From positions 1-64,000 of the forward strand of contig JAHJWO010000032.1 in assembly GCA_018828145.1 (NCBI GenBank): 64,000 bases of DNA. Reading direction: 5' to 3'. The stretch's first letter is position 1. Each line of letters opens with the position of its first letter. Origin of the DNA: Alphaproteobacteria bacterium (lineage in GTDB: Bacteria; Pseudomonadota; Alphaproteobacteria; Rhizobiales; Devosiaceae). Position numbers and translations under genes: made by a program. This document shows, in pieces, positions 19,190 through 27,407 of this stretch. Under the pieces are notes generated by a model. It searched no databases. It was not told the origin of the DNA and worked only from the letters and a program-made list of their open reading frames with translations.

Positions 19190-20707
19190 ATGGCCGACGG
19201 CCAATACGTGCTCGAAGCGCGCAGCGTCATGAAGATATTCGGCAACCATGTTGCTCTCGACAAGGTCGATTTCGGGTTGCGGGCCGGCGAGGTCCACGCG
19301 CTGCTCGGCGAGAATGGCGCGGGCAAATCCACCCTCATCAAGATACTGACCGGCGCCTACCAGCCCGATGGCGGCAGCATCCATGTCGATGACGCTGCCG
19401 TGTCGCTCGACAATCCTCTCCACGCCCAGACCTTTGGCATCGGCACGGTCTATCAGGAGGTCAACCTCCTGCCCAACCGTTCGGTCGCCGAGAACCTGTT
19501 CCTGGGCCACCAGCCCCTGCGCTTCGGCTTTGTCAACTTCCGCAAGATGGAGGCGGACGCCCGCACGCTGCTGGCCAATTATGACCTGCATATCGATCCG
19601 GCGAGCGAACTGGGAATGCATTCGGTCGCCGTGCAGCAGATCGTCGCCATTGCCCGGGCCGTGCAGCTGTCAGGCAAGGTGCTGATCCTCGACGAACCCA
19701 CCGCAAGCCTGGATCGCAACGAGGTCGAGCGCCTGTTCGAAGTGGTGCGCGGGCTCAAGGCCAGGGGCCTGGCCATCATCTTCATCACCCATTTCCTCGA
19801 TCAGGTCTTTGCCATTTCCGACCGCGTCACCGTGCTGCGCAATGGCAGGTTGATCGATACCCGCCCGCTCGATGCGCTCAGCCGCACCGATGTGGTGCGC
19901 CTGATGCTGGGCAAGGACATCGCCTTTTCCGGCGCCACCGATGTCGAGCCGAGCGAGACGCCGGACGAGGTGCTGCTCGAATTCAAGGGTTTTGGCCGCA
20001 AGCGCAGCGTCGCGCCATTCGACCTGACCATCCACAAGGGCGAGGTCGTAGGTGTCGCCGGCCTGCTCGGCTCGGGCCGCACCGAAGTGGCGCGCATAAT
20101 GTTCGGCGCCGACCCAGCCGACCAGGGCACAGTCAGCATCAATGGCAAGCCGACCGCCATTCGCCGCACCACCGACGCCATCAAGCACGGCTTCGGCTTC
20201 TGCCCCGAAGACCGCAAGGCGGAGGGCATCCTTGGCGACCTCTCGGTACGCGAGAACATCGTCATCGCCCTGCAGGGCAAGCTGGGCTGGTTCAAGGCGC
20301 TCAATCGCGACGAACAGCTCGAGATCGCCGGCAAGTTCGGCGAGGCCATGGATATCCGCGCCGCGTCGCTCGATATGCCGGTCAAGCTGCTTTCGGGCGG
20401 CAACCAGCAAAAGGTCATCCTGTCGCGCTGGCTGGCCACCGATCCCGCCTTCCTTATTCTTGATGAACCAACGCGCGGCATCGATGTCGGCGCCCATGCC
20501 GAAATCGTCCGCACCATCAACCGGCTGCGCGACGAGGGCATGGCCATGCTGGTCATCTCCTCCGAGCTCGACGAGGTCGTGGCCTACAGCTCCCGCATCG
20601 TGGTGATGCGCGACCGCGAAATGGTCGCCGAACTGCGCGGCAAGAACATCAACCCCGGCGTGATCGTCCAGGCGATCGCCAACCACAGTGACGAGGCCGT
20701 CGCATGA
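19190..20707 (+). CDS. ytfR: Sugar ABC transporter ATP-binding protein (YtfR-like)
   Basis: A 505-aa CUT2-type ATPase with two fused ABC domains. Domain one has GENGAGKST and LILDEPTASLD; domain two has a degenerate Walker A region GLLGSGRTEV, the signature LLSGGNQQKV and LILDEPTRGIDVGA. This asymmetry is normal for RbsA/YtfR proteins. Its stop codon overlaps the next permease start by 4 bp. Confidence 0.9.
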   Translation: MADGQYVLEARSVMKIFGNHVALDKVDFGLRAGEVHALLGENGAGKSTLIKILTGAYQPDGGSIHVDDAAVSLDNPLHAQTFGIGTVYQEVNLLPNRSVAENLFLGHQPLRFGFVNFRKMEADARTLLANYDLHIDPASELGMHSVAVQQIVAIARAVQLSGKVLILDEPTASLDRNEVERLFEVVRGLKARGLAIIFITHFLDQVFAISDRVTVLRNGRLIDTRPLDALSRTDVVRLMLGKDIAFSGATDVEPSETPDEVLLEFKGFGRKRSVAPFDLTIHKGEVVGVAGLLGSGRTEVARIMFGADPADQGTVSINGKPTAIRRTTDAIKHGFGFCPEDRKAEGILGDLSVRENIVIALQGKLGWFKALNRDEQLEIAGKFGEAMDIRAASLDMPVKLLSGGNQQKVILSRWLATDPAFLILDEPTRGIDVGAHAEIVRTINRLRDEGMAMLVISSELDEVVAYSSRIVVMRDREMVAELRGKNINPGVIVQAIANHSDEAVA

Positions 20708-21708
20708 AGCGGCTCCATCTCGAGCGTCTCGCCAATCCGCAATTGCTGGCGCTGGTCGCCGTGCTGCTGATCAACTGGCTGCTGTTTCCCAATTTCTTCC
20801 GCATTTCCTGGCAGGACGGCCGCCTGTTCGGCAGCCTGATCGACGTGATCAATCGCGGCGCGCCGGTGGCGATCCTGGCCATCGGCATGACCGGGGTCAT
20901 CGCCACCAAGGGCGTCGACCTCTCGGTCGGCGCCATCATGGCGGTTTGCGGCGCGGTGGCGGCGACCATGGTGGTAGCGGGGTATCCTACCCCCATCGCC
21001 GTGGTCGCCGCGCTGTCCGTCGGCCTGCTCTGCGGTCTGTGGAACGGCTTCCTGGTCGCCGTGCTCGACATCCAGCCCATCGTCGCCACTCTGGTGCTGA
21101 TGGTGGCCGGGCGCGGCATCGCCCAGCTGATCACCGAAGGCTCAATCGTCACCTTCAACGATCCCGCGCTGATCTTCATCGGCACCGGCTCCTTCCTGGG
21201 CTTTCCCATGGCGGCGGTGATTGCACTGGCGCTGATGATCCTGGTGACTTTGCTGGTGCGGCGCACCGCCATCGGGCTGTTCATCCAGGCCATCGGCGTC
21301 AACCGGGCTGCGGCCTCGCTCGCCGGCATCCATAGCCGCATGCTGCTGATGCTGGTCTATGCGCTGAGCGGCTTCTGCGCCGCGATCGCCGGCATTGTCG
21401 TGGCCGCCGACATCCGCGGCGCCGACGCCAACAATTCCGGTCTCTGGCTCGAACTCGATGCCATCCTGGCCGTGGTGATCGGCGGCACCTCGCTGCTGGG
21501 CGGCAAGTTCTCCATTCCCCTAGCCGTGGTCGGCGCGCTCATCATCCAGGCCATGAATACCGGCATCCTGGTTTCCGGCTTTCGGCCGGAATTCAATCTC
21601 ATCGTCAAGGCCGGCATGATCATCCTGATCCTGATGCTGCAATCCCCGCTCGTCGGCTCGGCCCTCGGCTTCTTCAAACGCGACCCCAAGCAGGCGGCCT
21701 CCCGATGA
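20704..21708 (+). CDS. ytfT: Sugar ABC transporter permease (YtfT-like)
   Basis: A 334-aa CUT2 permease with about eight to ten hydrophobic segments. Family motifs include GMTGVIATKGVDLSVGAIMAV and the late LWLELDAILAVVIGGTSLLGG. It overlaps both neighbours by 4 bp (ATGA), so the ATPase and two permeases are translationally coupled. Confidence 0.9.
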   Translation: MKRLHLERLANPQLLALVAVLLINWLLFPNFFRISWQDGRLFGSLIDVINRGAPVAILAIGMTGVIATKGVDLSVGAIMAVCGAVAATMVVAGYPTPIAVVAALSVGLLCGLWNGFLVAVLDIQPIVATLVLMVAGRGIAQLITEGSIVTFNDPALIFIGTGSFLGFPMAAVIALALMILVTLLVRRTAIGLFIQAIGVNRAAASLAGIHSRMLLMLVYALSGFCAAIAGIVVAADIRGADANNSGLWLELDAILAVVIGGTSLLGGKFSIPLAVVGALIIQAMNTGILVSGFRPEFNLIVKAGMIILILMLQSPLVGSALGFFKRDPKQAASR

Positions 21709-22682
21709 AACGCAGTCTTCGCCCGCTTGCGGCCACCGCCGTCATCTTCCTCATCGCCTATGCCCTGAGCGTTGCGCAGTTTCCCGGCATGCTCTCGACC
21801 CGGGTGCTGGGCAATTTCCTCACCGACAATGCCTTCCTCGGCATCGCCGCCGTCGGCATGACCTTCGTCATCATCTCGGGCGGCATCGACCTGTCGGTCG
21901 GGGCGGTGATCGGCTTTACCGGCGTGCTTGTCGCGGTGCTCATCTCCTGGCTCGGCTTCCATCCGCTGGCAGCATTTGCCATTGCCCTGGGCGTGGCCGC
22001 CCTGTTCGGCGCCGCCATGGGGCTGACCATCCACTATCTGCAGGTGCCCAGTTTCATCGTGACGCTGGCCGGCATGTTCCTCGCCCGCGGTGGCGCCTCG
22101 GTGATCACCCAGGATTCGGTGCCGATCAACCACGAGTTCTACCGCACCGTCTCCGAGCTCATCATCCGCCTGCCGGGCGGGGGACGGCTGAGCTCCATTG
22201 GCCTGCTGATGGTCGCCGTCTTCCTGCTAGGCGCCTTGCTTGCCCACCGCACCCGTTTCGGCTCCTACGTCTATGCCTTGGGGGGCAATCCGGTCTCGGC
22301 GTTGCTCATGGGCGTGCCGGTGGCGCGCACCACGGTGCAGATCTATATGCTGTCGAGCGTCTTGGCAGCCTTGGCGGGAATCGTCTTTTCGCTCTACACC
22401 TCGGCCGGCTATCCCTTGGCGGCGGTCGGTGTCGAACTTGATGCCATCAGCGCCGTTGTCATCGGCGGCACGCTGCTGACCGGTGGCTATGGCTTTGTGC
22501 TGGGCACTTTTGTCGGCGTCATGCTGCTGGGCCTCGTCCAGACCTACATCATCTTCGACGGCACGCTGTCGAGCTGGTGGACCAAGATCGTGATCGGCGT
22601 GCTGCTGTTCTTGTTCATCGTTCTGCAGCGCATCATATTTGCGGCCTCCGCGCCGGGCGAAGAATCGCCCGAAAAATCGTAG
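21705..22682 (+). CDS. yjfF: Sugar ABC transporter permease (YjfF-like)
   Basis: A 325-aa CUT2 permease, the second channel subunit. Motifs are GMTFVIISGGIDLSVGAVIGFTG and VGVELDAISAVVIGGTLLTGG. It is followed directly by an inverted-repeat element whose left arm begins at the TAG stop codon. The next gene is a GntR regulator on the same strand. Confidence 0.9.
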   Translation: MKRSLRPLAATAVIFLIAYALSVAQFPGMLSTRVLGNFLTDNAFLGIAAVGMTFVIISGGIDLSVGAVIGFTGVLVAVLISWLGFHPLAAFAIALGVAALFGAAMGLTIHYLQVPSFIVTLAGMFLARGGASVITQDSVPINHEFYRTVSELIIRLPGGGRLSSIGLLMVAVFLLGALLAHRTRFGSYVYALGGNPVSALLMGVPVARTTVQIYMLSSVLAALAGIVFSLYTSAGYPLAAVGVELDAISAVVIGGTLLTGGYGFVLGTFVGVMLLGLVQTYIIFDGTLSSWWTKIVIGVLLFLFIVLQRIIFAASAPGEESPEKS

Positions 22683-22823
22683 AACCAGTCGACACTGTCC
22701 TGAGGTTGGCCTGCAAATGCCTGTTTTCTGCGCCTCCGGTCCTCGCCTATGCAAAGGTATGCTGCGGTTCGGCCCCAAAAGCCCGCCCCCGGCTCATCCT
22801 GAGCTGAACGTCGACTGGTTCTA
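22680..22823. repeat. 144-bp element with 14-bp inverted ends
   Basis: TAGAACCAGTCGAC (22680-22693) is perfectly complementary to GTCGACTGGTTCTA (22810-22823). Partially complementary CCTGAG segments lie inside the arms. The left end supplies the stop codon of the permease gene, and the right end stops 2 bp before the GntR start codon. It looks like a MITE- or REPIN-like repeat, but no second copy is visible in this window. Confidence 0.65.
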
Positions 22824-22825
22824 GC

Positions 22826-23572
22826 ATGATCGAAGCAGGCAGCCTTATTCGCTCGCTTTCCGGGCGACCCGCTGCACGGAATTTCCATACCTTCGTCATC
22901 AACGAGATCGGCCATGCCATCGTCACGGGCAAGTTCCCGGTCGGCTCGATCCTGGCCAGCGACGCCGTGATGATGGAAACCTACGGCGTGTCGCGCACCG
23001 TGCTGCGCGAGGCGCTCAAGACCCTGGAGGCCAAGGGCCTGGTCGAGGCGCGGCCAAAGGTCGGCACGCGCGTCTCGCCCACCAGCCGCTGGAGCTTCTT
23101 TGATCCCCAGGTGCTGTCCTGGCACTTCTACGCCAAGCCCGACCGGCGCTTCTACGAGAGCCTGTTCGATGTGCGCCGCGCGCTGGAGGCGCGGGCCACG
23201 GCGCTGGCCGCCCAGCGCAGGACGGCGGAAAATATCCGCGTGATGAAATACTGGCTGCACCAGATGGATTCGGCTGCCGGAGATCTCGAGAACCACGGCA
23301 TCGCTGCACTCGAAATTCATCGCACCGTGGCCGAAACCTCGGGCAATGCCCTGCTGCGCTCGGTGACCGGCATCGTTGAACTGACGCTCGCTTTGGCGCT
23401 GCGGCAATGCGCCAGCACGGATGCCACGAGCTACTTGCGAAGCTCCTACGAGGCCCTGTCGCGGCTGGTGGCGGCCATTGGCGATGCCGATGCGGAGGCT
23501 GCCATGGCAGCGGTGGAGCAGGTCATCGCCCTCGATGAAGCCAGCGTGTTTACGGCGCTGCCACAGCTCTAG
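22826..23572 (+). CDS. FadR/GntR family transcriptional regulator (FCD domain)
   Basis: A 248-aa regulator. The N-terminal winged helix reads GHAIVTGKFPVGSILASD, then YGVSRTVLREALKTLEAKGLVEARPKVGTRV. The C-terminal all-helical FCD ligand domain contains RRALEARATALAA and IHRTVAETSGN. It ends the ytfQRT-yjfF cluster and probably controls it. The ATG at 22826 sits immediately after the inverted repeat and has no visible Shine-Dalgarno site, so the start or translation mode is uncertain. Its stop codon overlaps that of the convergent EAL gene at CTAG. Confidence 0.9.
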   Translation: MIEAGSLIRSLSGRPAARNFHTFVINEIGHAIVTGKFPVGSILASDAVMMETYGVSRTVLREALKTLEAKGLVEARPKVGTRVSPTSRWSFFDPQVLSWHFYAKPDRRFYESLFDVRRALEARATALAAQRRTAENIRVMKYWLHQMDSAAGDLENHGIAALEIHRTVAETSGNALLRSVTGIVELTLALALRQCASTDATSYLRSSYEALSRLVAAIGDADAEAAMAAVEQVIALDEASVFTALPQL

Positions 23573-24489
23573 GCGCCAGGCCGCGGCTGTTGCGACCCTG
23601 GCTGGACCGCGCGAGGAACTGCTCCCTTGCCACGCGGCCATGCCTGGACCCATTCGCTGAGATTGCTTGCCGTCTGCGGCGGGGCATAGAGCGGTCCCTG
23701 TGCCGCGTCGCACCCGATGGCGCGCAGGAAATCGGCCTGCGCCTCGGTTTCGACGCCCTCGGCCACCAGCCGCAACTTCAAGGTGCGTCCCAGCTCGACA
23801 ATGGTCCGCGTGACCGCTTCGTTTCGTGTATTGCCGGGAATGTCGCTGAGGAAGGAACTGTCGATCTTGAGCGAACTGACAGGCACCTGCGGCAGATAGG
23901 CGAGGCAGGAAAACCCGGTTCCAAAACCGGTGATTGCCAGCTTGATCCCCCGTTGCCTAAGTCGCTTCAGCACCGAGAAGTTCGCGTGTCCGGGATGGGC
24001 GATAGCGCCCTCGGGCAGCTGGATAACAAGCCGCTCCGTGGGAAGAGCGGTTTGATGCAGAGTGCTGGCAATGTGCTGAATGAAGCCTTCGTGCCGGACC
24101 TGCAGGGGATACCCGCTTACCGAGATCTTGACGCCAGCCAGCGGCCCGGATCGCCACCGCGACGCCTCGAGACACGCCAGACGGAGCATCAGGTTGCCAA
24201 GGGGCACGATCAGGCCGGATTGCTCGGCGACGGGGATGAACTGGCTGGGCAGCAAGATGCGATTGCGGGGATGTTGCCAGCGCACCAGGGCTTCAACGCC
24301 GGTGATCTGCTGGCTGAGCAGGTCGATCTGGGGCTGGAAGACCAGGAAGAACTCTCCCCTGCCCAGACCCGCCCGCATCTCAGCCGCCAGATCTCTGGAC
24401 GGCGCAGACGTGCCTGATGCAGGCCGCTCGCCATGGCTCGGCCCCGTCGCAACGCGGCGGGCTGCCGTCAGAACGTCTCCAAGGATCAT
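23569..24489 (-). CDS. Degenerate EAL domain protein
   Basis: A 306-aa protein with an EAL (c-di-GMP phosphodiesterase) fold at residues 35-290 and no receiver, PAS or membrane domain. EAL itself is kept (66-68), as are K208 (KID), E244, E247 (EGVET) and Q264. Several metal-binding or catalytic positions are lost: the usual Asn is S123, the Glu of the E-x-T-E motif is Q157, and the DDFGTG aspartates are T187-G188. It is therefore probably not an active phosphodiesterase and may act as a c-di-GMP sensor or protein-binding module. ATG 24489 was chosen from domain position; the in-frame start at 24645 would overlap the upstream gene. Confidence 0.85.
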   Translation of the reverse strand: MILGDVLTAARRVATGPSHGERPASGTSAPSRDLAAEMRAGLGRGEFFLVFQPQIDLLSQQITGVEALVRWQHPRNRILLPSQFIPVAEQSGLIVPLGNLMLRLACLEASRWRSGPLAGVKISVSGYPLQVRHEGFIQHIASTLHQTALPTERLVIQLPEGAIAHPGHANFSVLKRLRQRGIKLAITGFGTGFSCLAYLPQVPVSSLKIDSSFLSDIPGNTRNEAVTRTIVELGRTLKLRLVAEGVETEAQADFLRAIGCDAAQGPLYAPPQTASNLSEWVQAWPRGKGAVPRAVQPGSQQPRPGA

Positions 24490-24530
24490 TTGCTCTTCTC
24501 TCGCTGCCGACAGCACAACCGATACCGGTG

Positions 24531-25220
24531 CTACTGTGGGCGGGTCTCCGTCAGCAGGCTCGCCCAGTACGATTGCAGCTTGGCGCGCAGCATGCGGCGC
24601 GAAATGCCGAGCATGCCGGCCGCCAGCGTCCGATTGCCGCCGCAATGGCGCAAGGTCGCGAGGATGAGCGCCCGTTCGACGTCCTCGATGGTTCGGCCGA
24701 CGCTCTTTTCGACATGGGCCAGTCCGCCGAGCGACGCATCCTCGATGCGCGCCAGATAGGCGACAACGAAATCGGTTACCCGGTCGCCGTCCGAGGTGGT
24801 GATGGTATCGACCAATCGCATATCCTGTGTTCGCTGGAAGACGAATGTGCCCTTGGCGTCATCGACCCCGATGGTGACGTCATCGCCGAGCTGGATGACG
24901 GGCTTGTCGGCATCGAGAAACGCCAGCGGCGGACCCTCCTGCGGCGAGACGGGGTCTGAAAAAACCACTCGCAGCTCGTTGTAGAGATCGCGCAGCCATC
25001 CACGGTGCATCGCCGCATGCGACGCCATGCGGACGCGGCGTCCGAAGACGGGCGGGCGCACATAGCCCGGCTCGTCCGAATGGGGCCCAAAAAGGCGCTG
25101 GCGCTTGCCCTCTGCGGCGGAGGGATCGGCTGGAGCGCCAGCACTCTCCCCAGCCCCTTCATGCTGGTCGGGCCGGGCTTCCTGGCTGCGGTCTGCGTCC
25201 ATATCCTGATCCGGTTCCAT
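24531..25220 (-). CDS. Fis-type helix-turn-helix protein
   Basis: A 229-aa protein whose C-terminal 45 residues form a Fis/NtrC-type HTH: EDVERALILATLRHCGGNRTLAAGMLGISRRMLRAKL contains the A-x-x-LG-I-S-R core. The first half is polar and low-complexity with no known domain, and there is no AAA+ or receiver domain. Residues around 90-160 may form a small beta-rich fold. GAGG lies 4 bp before ATG 25220. The degenerate EAL gene starts 41 bp downstream on the same strand, suggesting one transcription unit. Function is unknown; a DNA-binding regulator is the safest reading. Confidence 0.75.
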   Translation of the reverse strand: MEPDQDMDADRSQEARPDQHEGAGESAGAPADPSAAEGKRQRLFGPHSDEPGYVRPPVFGRRVRMASHAAMHRGWLRDLYNELRVVFSDPVSPQEGPPLAFLDADKPVIQLGDDVTIGVDDAKGTFVFQRTQDMRLVDTITTSDGDRVTDFVVAYLARIEDASLGGLAHVEKSVGRTIEDVERALILATLRHCGGNRTLAAGMLGISRRMLRAKLQSYWASLLTETRPQ

Positions 25221-25333
25221 CACACCTCAACACATTTACTGTCGCCGGCCGGGCCAGCGTTTGCGGGTTGTACAGACGCCAAAGGTGGCGAGTCTTCTCA
25301 TTGCGTGCAGTCTGCGCGCGGGGCAGGGGCCGT

Positions 25334-26329
25334 TCAGGCCGCGGCGGATGGCGCCGTTGCCGGCGGGTGCCGGCCTTGCTCCATCAAGCGAAGCTCAGTG
25401 GGCGTCACGCCATAGGTGTTCCCGAAGATCCGATAGAACGTGGCCAGGCTATCGAAGCCGCAGGCGAAGGCAGTCTGGGTTACTGACAAATCCGGGCGCT
25501 CCAGCAGGAGCCGGCGCGCCTCCGCGATGCGCAGGCTCCCCAGGACGCGGGCGAACGAGGCGTCGCTGGCCTCGAACAGTACGTAGAGCTGGCGCCGGGA
25601 AATGCCGAGCGCCGCCGCCACCATGGCGGGCGTCAGGTCTGGCCGGCGCATTTCCCGCTCCATGATCTGCAGTGCAGCCCGCAGGAAACCCGAACGAAGC
25701 GCAGCCCGCACTTCGGGCATTCCGGCGGCAAGTTGTCCCCTTGCCGCCATGGCAAGCCGGCCGACATGGATGACGTCGCGGGCTGGATCGGCAAGCCTGT
25801 CGCCCCCCGACGTCAATGCATCGAACAGTGCCCGAATGGGCCGCAGGAACCGCGAACTGTCGGGGAGCCTGGCGGTAAACATGCCCCGTGCGGACTGGCC
25901 AAGCGTCAGGTCATCGCTGAACGGAATGCGCAGCATCCGGCAATGGAAGTCGTCTTCCGTGTCCGGTATCGCTGAATAGGGCAGGTCGGAATGGCCGATC
26001 AGCATGTTGTCATTGCTGACGTGGTCGCCCCGGTCTCCCGGAAGGCTCAGCATGCCCGGCCCCTTGATCTGATGGCTGATGCAGAGGCTGTTGCCCGCAA
26101 CGCGGGCAATGTCGTCTTCGCTCCGCTGGACCACATAAGCTGAGGCCCGGAGCTCCGAAGCAAAAGCGCCGCCGACTGCACGCACGCTGAACAAACCATG
26201 GAAGCTGCGGCGGCGCCCTGGCGGCAAGTCCAGTGTAACGCCGAACAAGGACTTCGCGCGCACTTCGCGCCAATGGTCAAAGCGCTGTTCCGGCGCAATG
26301 CCTTGGGTAGAGAAACTGATAATTTGCAT
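25334..26329 (-). CDS. AraC family transcriptional regulator
   Basis: A 331-aa protein with an N-terminal AraC-binding-like domain (PF14525 type) and a C-terminal double HTH. The latter is visible as MVAAALGISRRQLYVLFEA and the AraC signature VTQTAFACGFDSLATFYRIFGNTYGVTPTEL. ATG 26329 gives a sensible N-terminus (MQIISFSTQG); longer frames upstream are non-domain sequence. It is divergent from the 26537 gene across a 207-bp gap. Confidence 0.9.
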   Translation of the reverse strand: MQIISFSTQGIAPEQRFDHWREVRAKSLFGVTLDLPPGRRRSFHGLFSVRAVGGAFASELRASAYVVQRSEDDIARVAGNSLCISHQIKGPGMLSLPGDRGDHVSNDNMLIGHSDLPYSAIPDTEDDFHCRMLRIPFSDDLTLGQSARGMFTARLPDSSRFLRPIRALFDALTSGGDRLADPARDVIHVGRLAMAARGQLAAGMPEVRAALRSGFLRAALQIMEREMRRPDLTPAMVAAALGISRRQLYVLFEASDASFARVLGSLRIAEARRLLLERPDLSVTQTAFACGFDSLATFYRIFGNTYGVTPTELRLMEQGRHPPATAPSAAA

Positions 26330-26536
26330 ATATTGACGCAATTTTAACTGGTTTTGTTTCTCTCGGAGAGGCCGATCGAAATCTCTGCTTGTATAATGTC
26401 GTGCCGCAGGATTGATGCACAGTCCCCAACCCTGACTATATTTGGGGGTATTTATGTATTGGCGCTGAGGTCTGTTTTTCTCAGCCCTTTGTGGTGGGGG
26501 CGGAGCATTGTTCCGCCCGGAAGATTTGAACGGCTC

Positions 26537-27400
26537 ATGGCCCTGACGACTGAAGACATTGCCGGTAACCCGCTGATACTGCCCACAATCCAGCAGCAGT
26601 CCGCAGCACTGCTGCAGGCATTTCACACCAATCCGAGACTTTCTTCGGTATTTGCCACGCACCAGCGGTGGCTGCTGGCCCATGCGGCCGTTGCGCTCTG
26701 CCTGAGGGAGGGCGCACCTGGCATGCCCAGCATGACCCTGTCGCGATTTCTCGATGAAGTGGCTGCCCACCGGATTGCCAGCCGCAACACCGCCGACGCG
26801 TTCATCAAGGAAATGCTGCACTACGGCTATGCGGTTTCCACCACCAACCCTGCCGACCGTCGGTCCAGGCCGATCCTGGTTGCCGCCGAGGCGCTGCAGA
26901 TGTTCCAGAGCTGGGCCGCCATCCACCTCCTCACCCTCGATCGTCTCGATGGTGGCGCGCGGATTGCGGCCTATGGAGCCGCCGAAGACGCTTTTGCACG
27001 CTTGCAGACCGGCATCGCCGCGGGACTGCTGACCAATGCCGCCATCCGCGAGCCGCAGCGCACTTTCTCGCTATTCACCTGGCTCAACAATGGCGGCGTC
27101 ATCATGGACTGGCTGATCACCAGCCTGGGCGAGATCAGCGCCGACGGCACGCGCTATGCCACCTCGATCGGCTCGATCGCCGAGATATCGGGCTGGATAA
27201 AGTTGTCTCGCACGCACCTTGCCCGCAAGCTTCGCGAGGCTGAAGCCATGGGCAGCATGGGCTGGACCGAGCGGCAGGACGCCATGTGGGTCTCAGCGGG
27301 CTTCGTCCGCGAGATGATCGAGGCCCAGGCGGTCAAGCTGGCCGTGATCGATGCCGCCTGTGCCTTCCTCATGCCCTCGGCCAAAGGTCGCCGCGGTTAG
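26537..27400 (+). CDS. Uncharacterised protein with winged-helix-like segments
   Basis: A 287-aa soluble protein I cannot assign to a named family. Residues about 60-115 resemble a MarR-like winged helix: LSRFLDEVAAHRIASRNTA, then EMLHYGYAV and a basic NPADRRSRPIL wing. A second HTH-like stretch near residues 210-235 reads IAEISGWIKLSRTHLARKLREAE. ATG 26537 was chosen because the upstream 61 residues look non-coding. It is divergent from an AraC gene and convergent with an MFS transporter 7 bp away. A DNA-binding role is inferred. Confidence 0.6.
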   Translation: MALTTEDIAGNPLILPTIQQQSAALLQAFHTNPRLSSVFATHQRWLLAHAAVALCLREGAPGMPSMTLSRFLDEVAAHRIASRNTADAFIKEMLHYGYAVSTTNPADRRSRPILVAAEALQMFQSWAAIHLLTLDRLDGGARIAAYGAAEDAFARLQTGIAAGLLTNAAIREPQRTFSLFTWLNNGGVIMDWLITSLGEISADGTRYATSIGSIAEISGWIKLSRTHLARKLREAEAMGSMGWTERQDAMWVSAGFVREMIEAQAVKLAVIDAACAFLMPSAKGRRG

Positions 27401-27407
27401 AGCATCC

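Noticed and set aside
22577..22824. Small ORFs between the permease and GntR genes
   Set aside because: They lie within the inverted-repeat element and the permease 3' end, and have no start signals.
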